35,591 nucleotides of DNA from Actinomycetes bacterium (GTDB lineage: Bacteria; Actinomycetota; CADDZG01; JAHWKV01). The first letter of the stretch is position 1, and each line of letters starts with the position of its first letter. The notes under the pieces were generated by a model. It saw only the letters and a list, made by a program, of their open reading frames with translations. It was not told where the DNA came from and ran no database searches. The DNA is taken from positions 1-35,591 of the forward strand of contig JAJCYE010000016.1 in the NCBI GenBank assembly GCA_029263075.1, in the 5' to 3' direction. Positions 25,370 through 33,460 of this stretch are shown one piece after another. The translations under genes and the position numbers were made by a program.

Positions 25370-26067
25370 CTCCCGGCTTTTACCACCAACGTTGAAACCC
25401 AGTCCTCAATGACCGGGATCACGCTCTCGACCACCGAGTCCTCCGACCTGGCCTTGCCGTCCGGCGAATTGACCTTCGCCACCCGCAGACTGTGGTCGCC
25501 GCCTTTGACCACGTGAACCCGGGCCTTGATACCCATGTCCAGCAGGTACCGGTTAAAGACCCCCAGGTCGCAGAATGGATCGTGGTCCCCCTCCAAAAAC
25601 AACGACGGGATCAAGATCTTGGGCCAGTGCGCTACCCGGGGTTCGGCCGCGTTGCCCGGCCGGTGCAGCGGATAGGAATACAGGAGCAGCCCTGCGGCAT
25701 CCAATCCTTCGGCGACGGCCATAGATGCCACCCGCCCACCGTAGGAGCGGCCCCCCACCACCCAGGGGGCGTCGGTCCCGAACTGGGCCCGGGCGCTCTG
25801 AACAAGGTTCACGAACCCCGGCACGCTCTTTTCCGCCAGCGGCGGGGTCGAGCGCCCGGTCGCCCGGTAGGGCAGATCGGGACGTATGACCAGGTAGCCC
25901 TGCCGGGCCAGCCCAGCGGCCAGGGATTTGAGTCCCGCCGTGTTGCGGTCCCCCCCGGCGCCGTGGACCAGCAGGAAGCCCGCCCGGGGAGTCCCATCCG
26001 GCGAGTCGACCTCGGCCTGCACTTGGATTTCACCAGCATCCAGCAATACCGTTCGGCTTTCGCTCAC
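25366..26067 (-). CDS. Alpha/beta hydrolase, KANL3/Tex30-like (DUF/dienelactone-hydrolase type)
   Basis: A 233-aa cytoplasmic alpha/beta hydrolase of unknown substrate. LLVHGAGGDRN forms the oxyanion region. The nucleophile elbow is GGRSYGG with S108. EGDHDPFC gives the acid (D161 or D163) and GGDHSL the catalytic H192. The order and short lid match the KANL3/Tex30-like group. The start is a GTG at 26067 with GGAGGT 7 bases upstream. It stands alone on the minus strand, converging on apgM with a 4-base overlap, and lies 109 bases below the mutM stop. Confidence 0.85.
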   Translation of the reverse strand: MSESRTVLLDAGEIQVQAEVDSPDGTPRAGFLLVHGAGGDRNTAGLKSLAAGLARQGYLVIRPDLPYRATGRSTPPLAEKSVPGFVNLVQSARAQFGTDAPWVVGGRSYGGRVASMAVAEGLDAAGLLLYSYPLHRPGNAAEPRVAHWPKILIPSLFLEGDHDPFCDLGVFNRYLLDMGIKARVHVVKGGDHSLRVAKVNSPDGKARSEDSVVESVIPVIEDWVSTLVVKAGS

Positions 26068-26175
26068 AGCTACACCTCCGGGTTCAGCTTGGACAAGGGA
26101 TCCTATTGTGCGCCAACAAGCAGCGTTGGGTTGGGGCCTCCCGCTCGAACCCGCCCGATCAGCCCCGACCGACCC

Positions 26176-27021
26176 CTATCCCTGGCACCTGGGGCAATAA
26201 AAGGTCGAGCGGTTGCTCCACCTCCCCCTCTCGATCAGCGTGCCGCAGACTGTACACGGCTTGAACTCCCTGCCGTAGACCCGGAGCCGGTGCTGATAGC
26301 CGCCCACCTTGCCGAACGGATCCCGGTACTGCTCGTCGGCGATCGAGGAGCCACGGCTTTTAATGGATTCCAGGAGCACCGCCGGGATCGCAGCGAGAAG
26401 GAGTGCCGCCTCTTCCCCGGTCACCGCCGCAGTTGGCCGGTCGTGGCGGACGCCGGCCATGAACAGGACCTCGTCCGAATAGATGTTGCCCAACCCGCAG
26501 ATGAAGCTCTGGTCCATCAAGAGCGGCTTGATCCGGGTCTTCCGCCGGGCGAAGGTTGAGGTCAGGTACCCGACTGGAATTGCGCCGGCGATGGGGTCCA
26601 TGCCCAGCCCAGCCAGTTCGGGGACCTCCCCGGACGGGTCCTGATGGGTCACGAACATCTCCCCGAAAGTGCGGGGGTCTACGTAGCGCAGTTGGCCCCC
26701 GCCAACGAAGTGCAGCACCACGTGCGTGTGCTTGGCCGGGGACTCCTCGGCCGAACTCAAGATCAACTGGCCCGACATACCCAGGTGCACCACCAGCACC
26801 AGTTCGTCGTCCAGGCAGAACAGCAGGTATTTCCCCCGGCGCTCAAGGCGGTGGATAGTCATCCCGGCCAGCGGGCCGGTGAACTCACCCGATGAGTGGT
26901 GGCGGCGGATCACCCGCGGTGAGTTGGGTACGTCCCGGAGTTCGGCGCGGACGATGGTGCGGCCGGTCACCTCTTTGAGCAGGTCCCGGCGGATTACCTC
27001 TACTTCAGGGAGTTCGGGCAT
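26176..27021 (-). CDS. mutM: Formamidopyrimidine-DNA glycosylase MutM (Fpg)
   Basis: Excises 8-oxoguanine and formamidopyrimidines from DNA and cuts the abasic site. The 281-aa protein starts MPELPEVEVIRR, where Pro2 is the Schiff-base nucleophile and Glu3 the catalytic acid. ERRGKYLLF supplies the conserved Lys. CGLGNIYSDEVLF marks the helix-two-turn-helix, and the C-terminal zinc finger is CTVCG...CPRCQ with the DNA-contacting Arg in NRSTFYC. The ATG at 27021 overlaps the rnc end by 17 bases, so it is probably coupled. A longer frame upstream runs inside rnc and is not used. Confidence 0.97.
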   Translation of the reverse strand: MPELPEVEVIRRDLLKEVTGRTIVRAELRDVPNSPRVIRRHHSSGEFTGPLAGMTIHRLERRGKYLLFCLDDELVLVVHLGMSGQLILSSAEESPAKHTHVVLHFVGGGQLRYVDPRTFGEMFVTHQDPSGEVPELAGLGMDPIAGAIPVGYLTSTFARRKTRIKPLLMDQSFICGLGNIYSDEVLFMAGVRHDRPTAAVTGEEAALLLAAIPAVLLESIKSRGSSIADEQYRDPFGKVGGYQHRLRVYGREFKPCTVCGTLIERGRWSNRSTFYCPRCQG

Positions 27022-27736
27022 CGGTGGGAGGGGTGGCCGGCGAGCGCGCAGCCAACGCTTCTTTGGCGGCTGCCTGCTCCGCCTGCTTCTTCGAGCGGCC
27101 GGTCCCCCTGCCCAAGAAGGCGCCCACCAGGAAGACTTCGGCCTCAAATCGTTTGTCGTGGTCCGGCCCGGTTGAAGAAACGCGGTACTCGGGCAGGGCA
27201 CCCGCCTGCTGCACCGTCTCCTCCTGCAGGCTGGTTTTGAAGTCCCGCACCACACCCTTGTCCACCAATTCGTGGATGTGATCGACAAAAAGGCGTTCGA
27301 TGATCTGAGCGGTCGGGTCCAGCCCGCAGTCGAGATACAGGGCCCCCAGGACCGCCTCGAACGCATCGGCCAGAATCGAGTCCTTGTTGCGGCCTCCGGA
27401 CAGTTCCTCGCCCTTGCCCAGCAACAACTCCTCACCCAGCCCCAAAGAGCGCGCCACATCGGCGAGGACCGCCATATTGACCGTGCTCGAGCGGAGTTTG
27501 GCCATGTCGCCCTCGGCCAGGTCCGGGAAAGAACCAAAGATCAGGTTAGTGATCACCAGGCCGAGCACCGCGTCGCCCAAGAACTCCAGGCGCTCGTTGT
27601 TGACCGCCCCCTTGCGCTCGAAAGCGAAAGAGCGGTGGGCAAGAGCCACCTCAAGAAGGGGGGTCCGGGCACCCGCGATACCCAGGCGATCAAGCAACCC
27701 GGGGGCGATGGGATCGTCAGTTGTGTCGGGATCCAT
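27005..27736 (-). CDS. rnc: Ribonuclease III
   Basis: Cleaves double-stranded RNA, including rRNA precursors. The 243-aa protein has the signature NERLEFLGDAVLG with E48, E51 and D55, and DAFEAVLGA with D124 and E127, completing the metal site. The double-stranded RNA-binding domain spans about 160-235 and ends KKQAEQAAAKEAL. It follows rpmF by 13 bases and overlaps mutM: the conserved DUF177-rpmF-rnc-mutM order. Confidence 0.97.
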   Translation of the reverse strand: MDPDTTDDPIAPGLLDRLGIAGARTPLLEVALAHRSFAFERKGAVNNERLEFLGDAVLGLVITNLIFGSFPDLAEGDMAKLRSSTVNMAVLADVARSLGLGEELLLGKGEELSGGRNKDSILADAFEAVLGALYLDCGLDPTAQIIERLFVDHIHELVDKGVVRDFKTSLQEETVQQAGALPEYRVSSTGPDHDKRFEAEVFLVGAFLGRGTGRSKKQAEQAAAKEALAARSPATPPTDARTP

Positions 27737-27749
27737 CGCAGAAGGGGTC

Positions 27750-27926
27750 TTAGTCGACTTCGACTACCTCACGCCCATCGTAGTGGCCACACTTACCGCA
27801 TACGCGGTGAGACGCCTTGGGGGCGTGGCATTGGGGACAGGTCGACTTGCCCGGCACATACAGCTTCCACTGCGACTTACGGTGACGGGTGGTTGAGCGG
27901 GACTTCTTTCGCTTTGGTACGGGCAT
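27750..27926 (-). CDS. rpmF: 50S ribosomal protein L32
   Basis: A 58-aa protein read on the minus strand from the ATG at 27926 to the TAA at 27750. It begins MPVPKRKKSRSTTRHRKSQW, the classic L32 start, then has CPQC (C30, C33) and CGKC (C43, C46), the zinc-binding form of L32. It ends in GREVVEVD. The start immediately follows the stop of the DUF177 gene, which is its usual partner in bacteria. Confidence 0.97.
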   Translation of the reverse strand: MPVPKRKKSRSTTRHRKSQWKLYVPGKSTCPQCHAPKASHRVCGKCGHYDGREVVEVD

Positions 27927-28469
27927 CTATTTCTCCACTTCTTCGTCATCTCCACCCGACTGCGATGCCATCAGGCTCTGCAGCGGCGCCCACCGGATAT
28001 CAATTTGTTGCTTTGCGTGTTTGCAGTCCGAAGCATTCAGGTCGGCGCCACACTCCGGGCACAAACCCTTGCAGTCATCAGTATGTACGGGTCTCATCGG
28101 GATGCTGAGGACAATCACGTCCCTCAACATCGGTTCCAGGTTTACAACCTGATCCCGTACTTCGTAACCTTCCTTGAGTTCGGCGGCGGTGGGGTCGAAG
28201 TAGAACTTCTCGTCCACATCCAGCCGAAAACCTTCTTGGTACTCAACCAGGCACCTGGAACAACTCAGATGGAGTTTTCCCCGGACCTCGCCCACCGCCT
28301 CGACGCTATCGCTCACGCTTCTCAGCACGAGATCTATGTGCACCGAGTCGCCATCGTCGATCCACCCGAGACCGCTGCGGAAGCCCTCAACGGGCCCCGA
28401 AGATCTGATCTCCCTGGAGCCGTCGGAAAGCCCGTCCAGGTTGGTAACGTCAATTTGCAACCAGTGCAT
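27927..28469 (-). CDS. DUF177 (YceD-like) protein
   Basis: A 180-aa protein of the DUF177 family, found upstream of rpmF in most bacteria and linked to 23S rRNA or large-subunit synthesis; the exact role is unclear. LHLSCSRCLVEYQ carries the first Cys pair, and CKGLCPECGADLN near residue 135 is the family signature, a possible zinc site. The C-terminus is acidic. The ATG at 28469 has no clear ribosome site. The rpmF start directly abuts its stop codon. Confidence 0.92.
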   Translation of the reverse strand: MHWLQIDVTNLDGLSDGSREIRSSGPVEGFRSGLGWIDDGDSVHIDLVLRSVSDSVEAVGEVRGKLHLSCSRCLVEYQEGFRLDVDEKFYFDPTAAELKEGYEVRDQVVNLEPMLRDVIVLSIPMRPVHTDDCKGLCPECGADLNASDCKHAKQQIDIRWAPLQSLMASQSGGDDEEVEK

Positions 28470-28622
28470 GAGTAGGGCCGCCTTGGGGAGGGCGCGTCCT
28501 AGGTTATCAAACCAGGTAGTAGAACGCGCATCTTGGTTGTGCCGGGATGTTCCCGACGTTCAATAGTGCCACGTCAGCCGTCATTCACGCCGCAGACCCC
28601 CAGGACCGGGGCGGGCCGCCGC

Positions 28623-29162
28623 CTATACGCGGTTGATGCTGCCGGTACTACGCAGGTCGATCCGGGGGTCGGTCAACTCTCCCGGAGAGTCGGTCGGGAC
28701 ATGCTGTCCGGCCACGTCAAGCCTGCCCCTGAGTGACTCGCGACCCCGAGTGACCGCTCCCAACGTCTTCGACAGGACGACCTCGAACCCCGCCAGTTTG
28801 GCGTCGACGTAGTCTTCGGCCTCCACTCGGATCTGACGGGCGCGCTTGCGGGATTCTTCAATAATTTTGTCCGCTTCCCGGCTGGCTGCGGCAACAATTT
28901 CGGTCCGCGAAACCAACTTGTCCCGCTCGGCGTAGACCTGGGCTCGCAACTGTTCGATCTCCGCGTGGGCGCCGGTGATCAGTCCATCCCGGTCCTGCAT
29001 TACATAGCGAGCCTGGTGCAATTCGTCCGGTGCATTTCGGCGAATCCGCTCCAGTTTGGCCAGCAGCGCCTTCTTGTTGATCATCGCCGAGGCGGAGAGC
29101 GGGACCGGTTTTGCCTCCCGAACCTCAGCAATCACCGAGTCGATATCTTCAAGTAGACCCAT
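28623..29162 (-). CDS. sepIVA: DivIVA-domain septation factor, SepIVA-like
   Basis: A 179-aa cytoplasmic coiled-coil protein. The N-terminus MGLLEDIDSVIAEVREAK is amphipathic; residues about 30-130 are predominantly helical with charged heptads (EIEQLRAQVYAERDKLV, then EADKIIEESRKRARQIRVEAEDYVDAKL). The C-terminal 35 residues are polar. Mycobacterial SepIVA (Rv2927c), essential for septation, is encoded beside DUF177 and rnc, as here. The assignment rests on context plus overall pattern; an ATP-synthase-b-like coiled coil would look similar. TAGTCT precedes the ATG by 6 bases, suggesting a leaderless message. Confidence 0.7.
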   Translation of the reverse strand: MGLLEDIDSVIAEVREAKPVPLSASAMINKKALLAKLERIRRNAPDELHQARYVMQDRDGLITGAHAEIEQLRAQVYAERDKLVSRTEIVAAASREADKIIEESRKRARQIRVEAEDYVDAKLAGFEVVLSKTLGAVTRGRESLRGRLDVAGQHVPTDSPGELTDPRIDLRSTGSINRV

Positions 29163-29168
29163 GACTAC

Positions 29169-29174
29169 AGACTA
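29169..29174 (-). promoter_or_regulatory. Candidate -10 box (TAGTCT) for leaderless sepIVA-like gene
   Basis: TAGTCT on the minus strand lies 6 bases before the ATG at 29162 and fits TAnnnT. No Shine-Dalgarno is present. Confidence 0.45.
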
Positions 29175-29358
29175 GACCCTTCAGTTGTCGAACGCATTAT
29201 TTCCCGGACCGGATTCTCGCCGAAGTGTTTAGCCCACCACAACCGGGGAATATCCCAACGGGCGCCAAGAGATCTCGGCCTTGGGCTCGGACCGGCACGA
29301 ACTACCCTTCCGAGGGGCTTCTTTGGCCCGGTGCGAGCCTGAGACGACGAGAACGGTC

Positions 29359-29395
29359 AGGGTGGGAGTCGCTTGGGGCTAGCGGCTCCCACCCT
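29359..29395 (-). terminator. Strong hairpin at the end of coaD
   Basis: A 14-bp stem with one G-T pair: AGGGTGGGAGTCGC (29359-29372) pairs with GCGGCTCCCACCCT (29382-29395), with a 9-base loop. The coaD stop codon (29379-29381) lies in the loop. There is no T-run on the minus strand after it. It is best read as the terminator of the recG-rsmD-coaD transcript, or a 3'-end stabiliser. Confidence 0.5.
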
Positions 29396-29867
29396 TGTAC
29401 CGTCCTTCAAGCAGATCGTTGACGGCCCTGGGGACAAGCCCGCTCACATCGCCCCCATAGGCCGCCACCTCCTTTACCCCGCTGGAAGAAACAAAACTCC
29501 AGCGCGGGTCGGTGGTGACAAAAAAGGTATCGACCGCCTCGTAGAGACCGGCGTTCATCTGGGCCATCTGAATCTCCCGCTCCACGTCCGACAGAGCCCT
29601 CAGTCCCTTGACTATCACCCCGGCGCCCCGTTGCCGCGCCAGGTCCACCAACAGACCCTCGTAGGCCTCCACCTCCACGTTGTCCAGGTGGCCCAGCACC
29701 TCCCGCAGCAGGAGAACCCGCTCCTGGGCGGAGAGCATGGGCGACTTGGCCGGGTTGACCGAGACCAACACCACAACCCGCTCAAAGTGCCGGGCCGCCC
29801 GTTGGATGACATCGATGTGGCCGTTGGTCGGCGGATCGAAGGATCCGGGGCAGATGGCTACGGTCAA
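29379..29867 (-). CDS. coaD: Phosphopantetheine adenylyltransferase
   Basis: PPAT makes dephospho-CoA from 4'-phosphopantetheine and ATP, the penultimate step of coenzyme A synthesis. The 162-aa protein begins TVAICPGSFDPPTNGH, containing the nucleotidyltransferase T/HxGH site, then VKGLRALSDVEREIQMAQMN and the SSSGVKEVAAYGGDVSGLVP segment, all canonical. The start is a TTG at 29867 backed by AAGGAG 8 bases upstream. It lies 19 bases after rsmD; the rsmD-coaD pair is conserved in bacteria. Confidence 0.97.
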   Translation of the reverse strand: MTVAICPGSFDPPTNGHIDVIQRAARHFERVVVLVSVNPAKSPMLSAQERVLLLREVLGHLDNVEVEAYEGLLVDLARQRGAGVIVKGLRALSDVEREIQMAQMNAGLYEAVDTFFVTTDPRWSFVSSSGVKEVAAYGGDVSGLVPRAVNDLLEGRYKGGSR

Positions 29868-29886
29868 GATCTTCTCTCCTTATCGC

Positions 29887-30498
29887 TCAAGGCTGGGCGG
29901 GGTGGTCGGAAGTCGGGCTCCGGAGTGGCTCCTCGGGGCTCACTCCCACAACAGCCAGATACATCAGCGTTGAGTCCCCGTACCTCCGGGAATCCAGTAA
30001 ACGGTATCCCATGGGCGGGTCCTGGTTCTTGAGGCGGGAGGATAACTCCACGACCACCATGGCGTCCCCGGACAACCGCCCGTTGGCGACGAGGGCGCTC
30101 AACACGCCCGCCGGGACGCCGGTTTCGTACGGGGGGTCCGCCAGGACCACGTCGAACATCGCCTGGCTGCCGAACCTGGTTCCTCCGGCAAACCGCTCCG
30201 CCTTGATCCGGCTCACCTGCGCCCTGTCACCCAACCCGGTAGCGGCCAGGTTTGCCTCGATAATGGCGGCCGCGGCCTGGTCGGCCTCTACGAAGGTGAC
30301 GCGTTCGGCCCCCCGGGACAGGGCCTCAATACCCAACCCGCCGGAACCCGCATAGAGATCCAGGACCCGCTTGCCCCGTATTCCGGGCCCGAGAGTGGAG
30401 AACAGGGCTTCCTTAAGCCTGTCGGTTGTAGGCCTGACCCCAGGGTCATCGACCGACTTCAGCTTGCGCCCCCGGGCACTGCCGGCGATTACCCTCAC
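29887..30498 (-). CDS. rsmD: 16S rRNA (guanine966-N2)-methyltransferase RsmD
   Basis: Methylates G966 of 16S rRNA using S-adenosylmethionine. The 203-aa protein starts RVIAGSARGRKL, as usual for the family, then RPTTDRLKEALFS, the SAM motif VLDLYAGSGGLGIEALSRGA, and the catalytic DPPY. I chose the GTG at 30498, which makes a GTGA overlap with the recG stop; another GTG at 30513 would add five residues. The C-terminal tail after YLAVVG is a short Pro/Ser-rich extension. Confidence 0.95.
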   Translation of the reverse strand: MRVIAGSARGRKLKSVDDPGVRPTTDRLKEALFSTLGPGIRGKRVLDLYAGSGGLGIEALSRGAERVTFVEADQAAAAIIEANLAATGLGDRAQVSRIKAERFAGGTRFGSQAMFDVVLADPPYETGVPAGVLSALVANGRLSGDAMVVVELSSRLKNQDPPMGYRLLDSRRYGDSTLMYLAVVGVSPEEPLRSPTSDHPAQP

Positions 30499-32696
30499 GA
30501 CCTGAGAAGCCACTCGATGCGGTCCGAATAACGGCCCTCCATCTCCAACCGGATGTTGGGGTGGCGCAACAACTCCGGGTCCTTGCCTATGAGGCTGAAG
30601 GCCTCCTCCCTCGCCGCCTGAAGTACTTTGAGATCCCTCAGCAGGTGGGTCAACCTGAGGTCGGACATCCCGGACTGGCGCTCTCCCAAAACGGTGCCCG
30701 TCCCCCGCAACTCCAAGTCCTTGTTGGCCAGCACAAATCCATCGTTGGTCGAGGCCAGGACCTTCAGCCGCTCTAGCGCTACCGGCTCCGCCTCTTCATC
30801 GTCGACCACACTGGACAACACCAAGCAGGTTGAGGCGTGTTCTCCTCGCCCGATACGGCCCCGGAGTTGGTGAAGCTGGCTGAGACCGAACCGGTCGGCG
30901 TCCTCTATCAACATCACGGTGGCATTGGGAACATCCACGCCTACCTCGACCACCGTGGTGGAGATCAACACGTCGACCTCACCCCGGCGGAACTCGGACA
31001 TGACCTTCTCCTTGGCATTGGGCTTCATGCGACCGTGCATCATGCCTACCCGCAGGTCGGGGAACACCTCGGTGGCCAGTCGTTTGGCCTCGGTCTCGGC
31101 CGACTTCACGTCCAGCTTGTCCGACTCGTCGATCAGCGGCGTGATCACATAGGCCTGCCTCCCTGCCCGGACCTCACTGCGCACCAGGTCATAGGCGCTT
31201 TGGCGCTCCGCCTCGCTCACAATCCGGGTCTTCACCGGCCTGCGGCCCTTGGGCAGCTCGTCCAAAATACTGACGTCCAGGTCCCCGTAAAGCGTGAAGG
31301 CCAGCGTCCTGGGGATGGGCGTTGCGGTCATGATCAGGATGTCGGGAGCCGAGTCCCCCGAGGTTTTCTCCCTCAACGCCACCCGCTGCCGCACCCCGAA
31401 TCTGTGCTGCTCGTCCACCACCACCATGCCCAGGTTGGAGAACTGGACGCCCTCTTGAATCAAGGCGTGGGTACCGACCACAATGCCCGCCGACCCGTCC
31501 GCAATGCGCTTCAGCGCCTCCCGGCGTTTGGCGGCGCCGATACTGCCGGTGAGCAGCACGATCTGGCCGGTGTTGTCGAAGTCAGTGACCGCCCCGCCGT
31601 CGGGGGCCGGTGCGCCGAAGAGGTCCATCTGCTCGACCTTGCCCCGGCCCGAACGAACGCCCAGCGGCTCCAGCAAGGCGCTCAGGGTCAAAAAATGCTG
31701 GTTGGCCAGCACCTCGGTGGGGGCCATCACCGCTGCCTGGTAACCACCCTGCACGGCGAGGAGGGCGGCGTGGAGGGCGACCACGGTTTTGCCCGACCCC
31801 ACCTCGCCCTGCAACAAACGGTGCATCGGGGTAGGGCGGGCCATGTCGAGGCGGATCTCCTCGATAGAACGAAGCTGGGCCCCCGTGGGCTTGAAGGGCA
31901 GGGCCCGGAGGAACTCGTCGGCCAGCCCGTCGCCGGTGTGGTGGGCGATGCCCAGCGTCTGCAGTTCGATGCGGTGCTTGCGGTAGGCCAGCCCAAGTTG
32001 AAGGGTAAAAAGTTCGTCGAACACCAGGCGCTTGCGGGCGATCCACTTATGGGCCATCTCCCGGGGGAAGTGATAGTCGGCCAACGCCCGGGTCCGCTCG
32101 ATCAGTCCCTGACGGTCCAACAACGCCTGAGGCAGGGGGTCCTCGAGGGGCCGGTACTGCTCAAGGGCGGCGGCGATGTAGCGGCGCAGTTTGGTGGTCT
32201 GAATCTCGGCGGTTGCCGGGTAGACGGGCACTATCCGTACCGCCTCGCCCGCCTCGGTGATGATGTCGACCATCGGGTTGTTCATCTGCCGGGAGCCGCG
32301 GAACACCGAAACTTTGCCCTTGGCCGCGATCCTGGTACCCACCTTGAGGTCGCGGGCCCGCCAGGGTTGGTTAAAGAAGGTCAGCCAGATATGGGAGCTC
32401 CCGTCGTAGAGAGCAAACTTGTGCGGGATCTTGCGCCCACGCATGGGCGGAGGGGTGTTGGCTTTGCGAATTTCGCCGATGATTGTCAGCTCGTCGCCCT
32501 CCCGCGCCTGATCTATCGGTTTGGAGTCGGTGAAGTCCAGGTGGCGGCGGGGATAGTGCTGGAGTAGGTCTTGAATCGATTTGATGGCAAACTTGGAGTC
32601 CGCCAGAGTTGTGGCCTGACTGTCGCCGACACCCCTCAGGGTGGTCACCGGGACCTGAAGGTGGGGCGGGGCGTACAGCAGCAAGGACGGCTTCAT
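30495..32696 (-). CDS. recG: ATP-dependent DNA helicase RecG
   Basis: RecG remodels stalled replication forks and branched DNA. The 733-aa protein has the N-terminal wedge/OB domain (about 60-160), helicase motif I GEVGSGKTVVALHAALLA, motif II VVVDEQHRFG, MTATPIPRTL, the second RecA-like domain with STTVVEVGVDVPNA, and QLHQLRGRIGRGEH, then the DLELRGTG motif near the C-terminus. The ATG at 32696 is chosen over an upstream TTG. It is divergent from rpmB; rsmD follows with a 4-base overlap. Confidence 0.97.
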   Translation of the reverse strand: MKPSLLLYAPPHLQVPVTTLRGVGDSQATTLADSKFAIKSIQDLLQHYPRRHLDFTDSKPIDQAREGDELTIIGEIRKANTPPPMRGRKIPHKFALYDGSSHIWLTFFNQPWRARDLKVGTRIAAKGKVSVFRGSRQMNNPMVDIITEAGEAVRIVPVYPATAEIQTTKLRRYIAAALEQYRPLEDPLPQALLDRQGLIERTRALADYHFPREMAHKWIARKRLVFDELFTLQLGLAYRKHRIELQTLGIAHHTGDGLADEFLRALPFKPTGAQLRSIEEIRLDMARPTPMHRLLQGEVGSGKTVVALHAALLAVQGGYQAAVMAPTEVLANQHFLTLSALLEPLGVRSGRGKVEQMDLFGAPAPDGGAVTDFDNTGQIVLLTGSIGAAKRREALKRIADGSAGIVVGTHALIQEGVQFSNLGMVVVDEQHRFGVRQRVALREKTSGDSAPDILIMTATPIPRTLAFTLYGDLDVSILDELPKGRRPVKTRIVSEAERQSAYDLVRSEVRAGRQAYVITPLIDESDKLDVKSAETEAKRLATEVFPDLRVGMMHGRMKPNAKEKVMSEFRRGEVDVLISTTVVEVGVDVPNATVMLIEDADRFGLSQLHQLRGRIGRGEHASTCLVLSSVVDDEEAEPVALERLKVLASTNDGFVLANKDLELRGTGTVLGERQSGMSDLRLTHLLRDLKVLQAAREEAFSLIGKDPELLRHPNIRLEMEGRYSDRIEWLLRS

Positions 32697-32735
32697 GGCC
32701 CTATCATGACCGTGCAGAGGGGACAAGTTCCTCCG

Positions 32736-32765
32736 TTTACACTAAGGTTGATACCTACCTACAAA
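32736..32765 (+). promoter_or_regulatory. Candidate rpmB promoter (-35 TTTACA, -10 TACAAA)
   Basis: TTTACA at 32736-32741 and TACAAA at 32760-32765 are 18 bases apart and lie just upstream of the rpmB ribosome site GAGGGAG, in the short region divergent from recG. The match to consensus is moderate. Confidence 0.4.
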
Positions 32766-32781
32766 TTTGAGGGAGTTACGC

Positions 32782-32970
32782 TTGTCCAAGGTTTGTGACG
32801 TATGCGGCAAGTCGCCAGTGTTTGGCAAGTCCATCAGCCACTCGCACCGGCGCACCAACCGCCGGTGGTCCCCGAACATCCAGACCGTTCGCACGGTTAT
32901 CGGCGGGACGCCCACCAAGCTAAAAGTTTGCACCTCCTGTATCTCGGCCAACAAGGTCACCCGGGCCTGA
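32782..32970 (+). CDS. rpmB: 50S ribosomal protein L28
   Basis: A 62-aa protein from a TTG at 32782, with GAGGGAG about 7 bases upstream. It begins [28 protein letters not shown], diagnostic of L28, and ends [15 protein letters not shown]. The two CxxC pairs (C5/C8 and C50/C53) mark the zinc-binding form. A few codons of upstream open frame lack L28 similarity. It is divergent from recG and followed after 13 bases by the holin-X family gene. Confidence 0.96.
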   Translation: MSKVCDVCGKSPVFGKSISHSHRRTNRRWSPNIQTVRTVIGGTPTKLKVCTSCISANKVTRA

Positions 32971-32983
32971 GAGCCCATTCTTC

Positions 32984-33460
32984 ATGAAGGTTAAGGACCC
33001 GGCGGATCCGTCGTCAGAGGATTTCTCCGAGTCCCTGCATGAATCCATCTCGGGGCTGAGCGAAAACGTCCAGACCGCCGGAGATCTGCTCGCCGGCATC
33101 ACCCAGGATCTTTCGAAACTGATCCGGCTGGAGATCGAACTTGCCAAGCAGGAGATCGTCGAACTGGCGCGCCCGAAACTCCTGGCGCTCGGCATGGGGG
33201 CCCTCGGGGTGGTTCTGGCCCTGTTCATCGTCCCCTTCCTGCTCCTGACGATTTTTGAAACCTTCGACATTTTTATGCCCCGCTCCTTGGCCGCTCTGGT
33301 CGTCACCCTGTTGATCACGGCAGGCGCCGGCGGTGTCTTCTTCTTCGCGAAAAGCAAGCTGGAGGGCACATTCGTGCCCGAAAAGACCGTCAAGTCGGTA
33401 AAGATCACCCTCAAGACCTTGAAGGAGAGCGTGAAATGGGCAAAACGCCCGAAGAGATAG
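32984..33460 (+). CDS. Actinobacterial holin-X / Phage_holin_3_6 family membrane protein
   Basis: A 158-aa membrane protein. Residues 1-45 are acidic and soluble. An amphipathic helix, LSKLIRLEIELAKQEIVELARPKL, follows, then two transmembrane helices at about 68-92 and 98-120, and a basic C-terminal tail. This layout is the putative actinobacterial holin-X family. Despite the name there is no phage gene nearby; family members are usually chromosomal and often paired with DUF3618, as here, where the two overlap by 25 bases. The function is unknown, probably envelope-related. Confidence 0.82.
   Translation: MKVKDPADPSSEDFSESLHESISGLSENVQTAGDLLAGITQDLSKLIRLEIELAKQEIVELARPKLLALGMGALGVVLALFIVPFLLLTIFETFDIFMPRSLAALVVTLLITAGAGGVFFFAKSKLEGTFVPEKTVKSVKITLKTLKESVKWAKRPKR

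Noticed and set aside
30837-32567. A 576-codon plus-strand open frame antisense to recG
   Set aside because: The translation is His/Gly/Val/Leu-rich without domain motifs, and the opposite strand encodes a complete RecG with all helicase motifs. Long antisense frames are expected at this GC.
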